The translations under genes were made by a program, and so were the position numbers. From assembly GCA_026413225.1 (NCBI GenBank), contig CM048557.1, positions 24,158,871 to 24,222,870 on the forward strand: 64,000 nucleotides of DNA, given 5' to 3'. Positions 61,390 to 64,000 of this stretch are shown in pieces (position 1 is the first letter of the stretch; every line of letters starts with the position of its first letter). The notes below the pieces were generated by a model. It did no database searches. It was not told the DNA's origin and saw nothing but the letters and a program-made list of their open reading frames with translations. The stretch is from Otis tarda. Taxonomy: Eukaryota; Chordata; Aves; Otidiformes; Otididae.

Positions 61390-64000
61390 CTGTGAAAATT
61401 TAATTAAAAAAAACCCCACAAAAATATTCCTGGGAGAAGATTCCCAATCGCTTTAACAAAATTTCAGGCAACTGAAAACTATCTGCAGGCAAAGAGTTAT
61501 ACATTATTCTATAGTTTTCTCATAAGTCACCTGCAGCAATTAAGACAGCACTCATTCTTCCCCTTAGAATTGCAACAACACTACTGCTTTTCTGCCAAGC
61601 AATTTACAGTACGGACCAGCAGGCCAACAATGATGTTTTGATAGATGGGGGTACGTTATATGCATTGTTGCAGGGGTGACAGTACAGAAAACCCTTTACT
61701 GTTAAGTCAGTGGGAGGAAACGCTCTATCTATCCCAGTAAGAAGACAGCATTCTTTATCACCTATATGAAATAGATTAGCATGTTTATCTTACCTCTCAA
61801 GGGAAAGATGCCAGTGTCACAGGCAGCATCAAGTTTAGAGCACTGGCTAGCATTTTTTGCAGTATGACAAAGACTGTGACACTCACAAAGAAAAAGGTTA
61901 CGGTTCAACTCCTAGAAGCAGTCCCTCTGAAGACCTCTTACGCAGTTTACTGAATGTCAGAAGATTTTGCTGTTCCTGTCTGCTAGACTTGTGCTGCAGA
62001 TAGACAGCAGGATTTCAGCATACAGTTTGCCTCTTTCTATCAGCTCCTAAATTCAATTAAAAGTGCCTATGGCACTTCTCTGCTTGGAAACATTTAGCAC
62101 TGCCACAGACACTCATTCCGAGAAGTCATTTCAAGGCACCAGAGAGTTTTTAAAAACCTTTGCTGTGTATGCATGAACAGCAGAGTCCACAAGCACCTGC
62201 ACACACTCCATATCAGAAAAAAGTTACTTACGGTCTCCATACACTGACCTAGAAGTGACAACAGAAACGAAGAAATGCCCACAGCTGCTTTTGATTACAA
62301 TTCTGTTATTTTGACAAAGCACCTCTGGCCTTGTTCACATTTTACACATCACACACTTTTCCTTCTAAGTTTTGTTTTTTCCCTATATATACTATAGTAG
62401 CTCAAAAGAGAACAGTGCAGTCATATGTCCCACTCTGGCCAGTGAGATCTCCCATGAACACACAACTAAAACCTCTCTGATATGCCATTTCAGTTTCAAA
62501 GACCCACTTTGTCACTTCATCTACTGACATATAAGCAAATACACGGTCATACCAACCTATATTTTTTGAGATACTGTAAAGACCTCTGATCACTGGAGCA
62601 CAACTTGGCCATTCTCCCTGCCCACATATCCACTATGCCTCATTTACCCAGAAGAAAAACAGCATTTTAGGTCCCATACAGATTCCCCATACAATTTAAT
62701 TACAACAGCTTTCTGAGTCAAAGCGAGGAAATGAGAACAGAAGTTTGAAATTTAGTCAAAGCCCAAATCTTTACTCTGAGCAAATAATGAGTATATTTTT
62801 CAAACATAAATAATAAGATTCCAAGGAAGTGCAATTTTTCTTCTGCTGATTATTGTTGTTATTGCCCCATATTATTCTCATGTGAAAACAGTGATTTCAA
62901 TTCCTCTCCTAAATTGAGCAAAACAATACCTTTCCAGTAGGTTCAGTTTTTGTCAGAGGTCCATGTTGCAGTAAAACTGCAATTCTGATGTATAAATGGA
63001 AACTGTACAAGATTTATCCAAATTCTACCTCCATTTGCACTCAGAGAACTTCATAGGAACTAAACAGTTTTCATATTTTCATCCTGAAATTATTATTTTA
63101 ATTGGCATCATAAGCTATAATTCAGTCTTTACTTAATGACAAAGAAATAAAAAAACCTACCATAAACAATTCATCCCTCAAAACTTAATCAAGAAGTAAA
63201 GCCAGAGTAGGACTAGACACTAGATGTGAAAAATACAAACATTAATTTCCTTAACCCATTTGAAGGTGCTTTCCTGGTTACATTTGTAACCATCACTCAG
63301 GAAATTATGGAAGATAAAAAACTATCCGCTGGTGGCTGTTTAGTAGCTTACATGAAAACAGGTGGTGATCTCAACTTCATGATTTCCAAATATTTTTGAG
63401 AAGTATCTGCTATTTAGCTGATTCAGAAAAGAAGCCAGTGACAGGTTGGGTCACAACTCACCCACTGAAAGTGATTCCTTCTGACTCAGTTATTTTGGTA
63501 AAGAAGGAAGCTTTCTTCAGTTTCTAGTTTGCCAGACCAATAGGTTTTAAAATATCTCCTATGATTCATATAAAGAAAGAGGACACAGAGAAGGATAACA
63601 ATGAAAGATGCAGAACTGCTTGAAAACACCGAGATTATTGAAAGGGAAAATAGTAGTACATAAGACCCTTTCTTTTAATCTTTCAAGAAAAAAGGCATTT
63701 ATGGTCAGAGTGGAATTTAATAAGGTTCCAACAGAAAATTGTGACCAACTGCCACATTCAAATACCATACTGAAAAATCTGACAGAATCTCCCTGAAAAT
63801 CAAATGTTTTCCAACTATTTTTCTGTAACAGTTAACTGTACAATTCATATTTAAACAATATGAATAAAGGCATGGTTAAGAGGATTAAGAAGATAAATGC
63901 AATTTCAGACTATGAGAGCATCCTAGACAATACATTAATTTTACTTGGGAGACAAATTTGTCCCCAGGTGAAAAGTGTTTACTTCTTACAGTAGTTTTAA
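61390..64000. other. AT-rich non-coding DNA
   Basis: No gene or mobile element recognised. The minus strand at about 62402-62632 has a 77-codon open frame with no known match. It is reported only as seen. Confidence 0.6.

Noticed and set aside
62402-62632. 77-codon minus-strand open frame
   Set aside because: No known family, no ATG near the start, no clear splice signals; length not unusual here.
1-64000. tRNA, rRNA, CRISPR array or bacterial-type system
   Set aside because: No tRNA arm pattern, no rRNA similarity, no regularly spaced repeats, no operon-like genes; the sequence is vertebrate nuclear DNA.

Overview
The window is vertebrate, and specifically bird, nuclear DNA. It is AT-rich and gene-poor. 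It carries many 5'-truncated CR1 LINEs whose 3' ends carry the avian-type repeated octamer (ATTCTATG). It also carries three LTR pieces of one avian ERVL-like family whose intact ends are TGTCGT...ACGACA. I see no rRNA, tRNA, CRISPR array, operon or complete cellular protein-coding gene. The species cannot be fixed from the sequence; a neognath bird is the safest statement.

Layout, left to right. 1-9.4 kb is non-coding, with one old CR1 and small palindromes. 9.4-10.6 kb is a full-length solo ERVL-type LTR. 10.8-22.7 kb is a CR1-rich stretch: five CR1 copies plus an LTR tail. 22.7-27.5 kb is plain AT-rich DNA. 27.5-34.2 kb is less AT-rich, pyrimidine-rich on the + strand and free of recognisable repeats. 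Its right edge looks like a promoter plus a long 5' non-coding exon of a minus-strand gene: an NF-Y box, a CTCF-like site and a GTAAGT donor. The gene is not identified, and no coding exon was recognised. 34.3-34.5 kb holds an imperfect tandem duplication of about 99 bp just upstream of that promoter. 36-45.3 kb holds more CR1, including the best-preserved copy, whose reverse-transcriptase C-terminal frame is open to its natural stop. 47.35-48.26 kb is a second solo LTR with an exact 5-bp target duplication. From 49.8 kb to the end the DNA is AT-rich and mostly featureless, apart from a paired-octamer/TATA arrangement near 53.0 kb, an exon-like segment at 53.3 kb, an 18-bp-arm hairpin at 56.7 kb, and weak exon-like signals on the minus strand at 60.7-61.4 kb.

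The best reading is intronic and intergenic DNA around the 5' end of a large gene. The recognisable protein-coding material is all decayed retrotransposon. I found no convincing new multi-gene system. The items most worth checking are the putative first exon and promoter at 32.1-34.1 kb, the tandem duplication beside it, the LTR pair with different CpG decay, and the octamer/TATA cluster with the exon-like segment after it.
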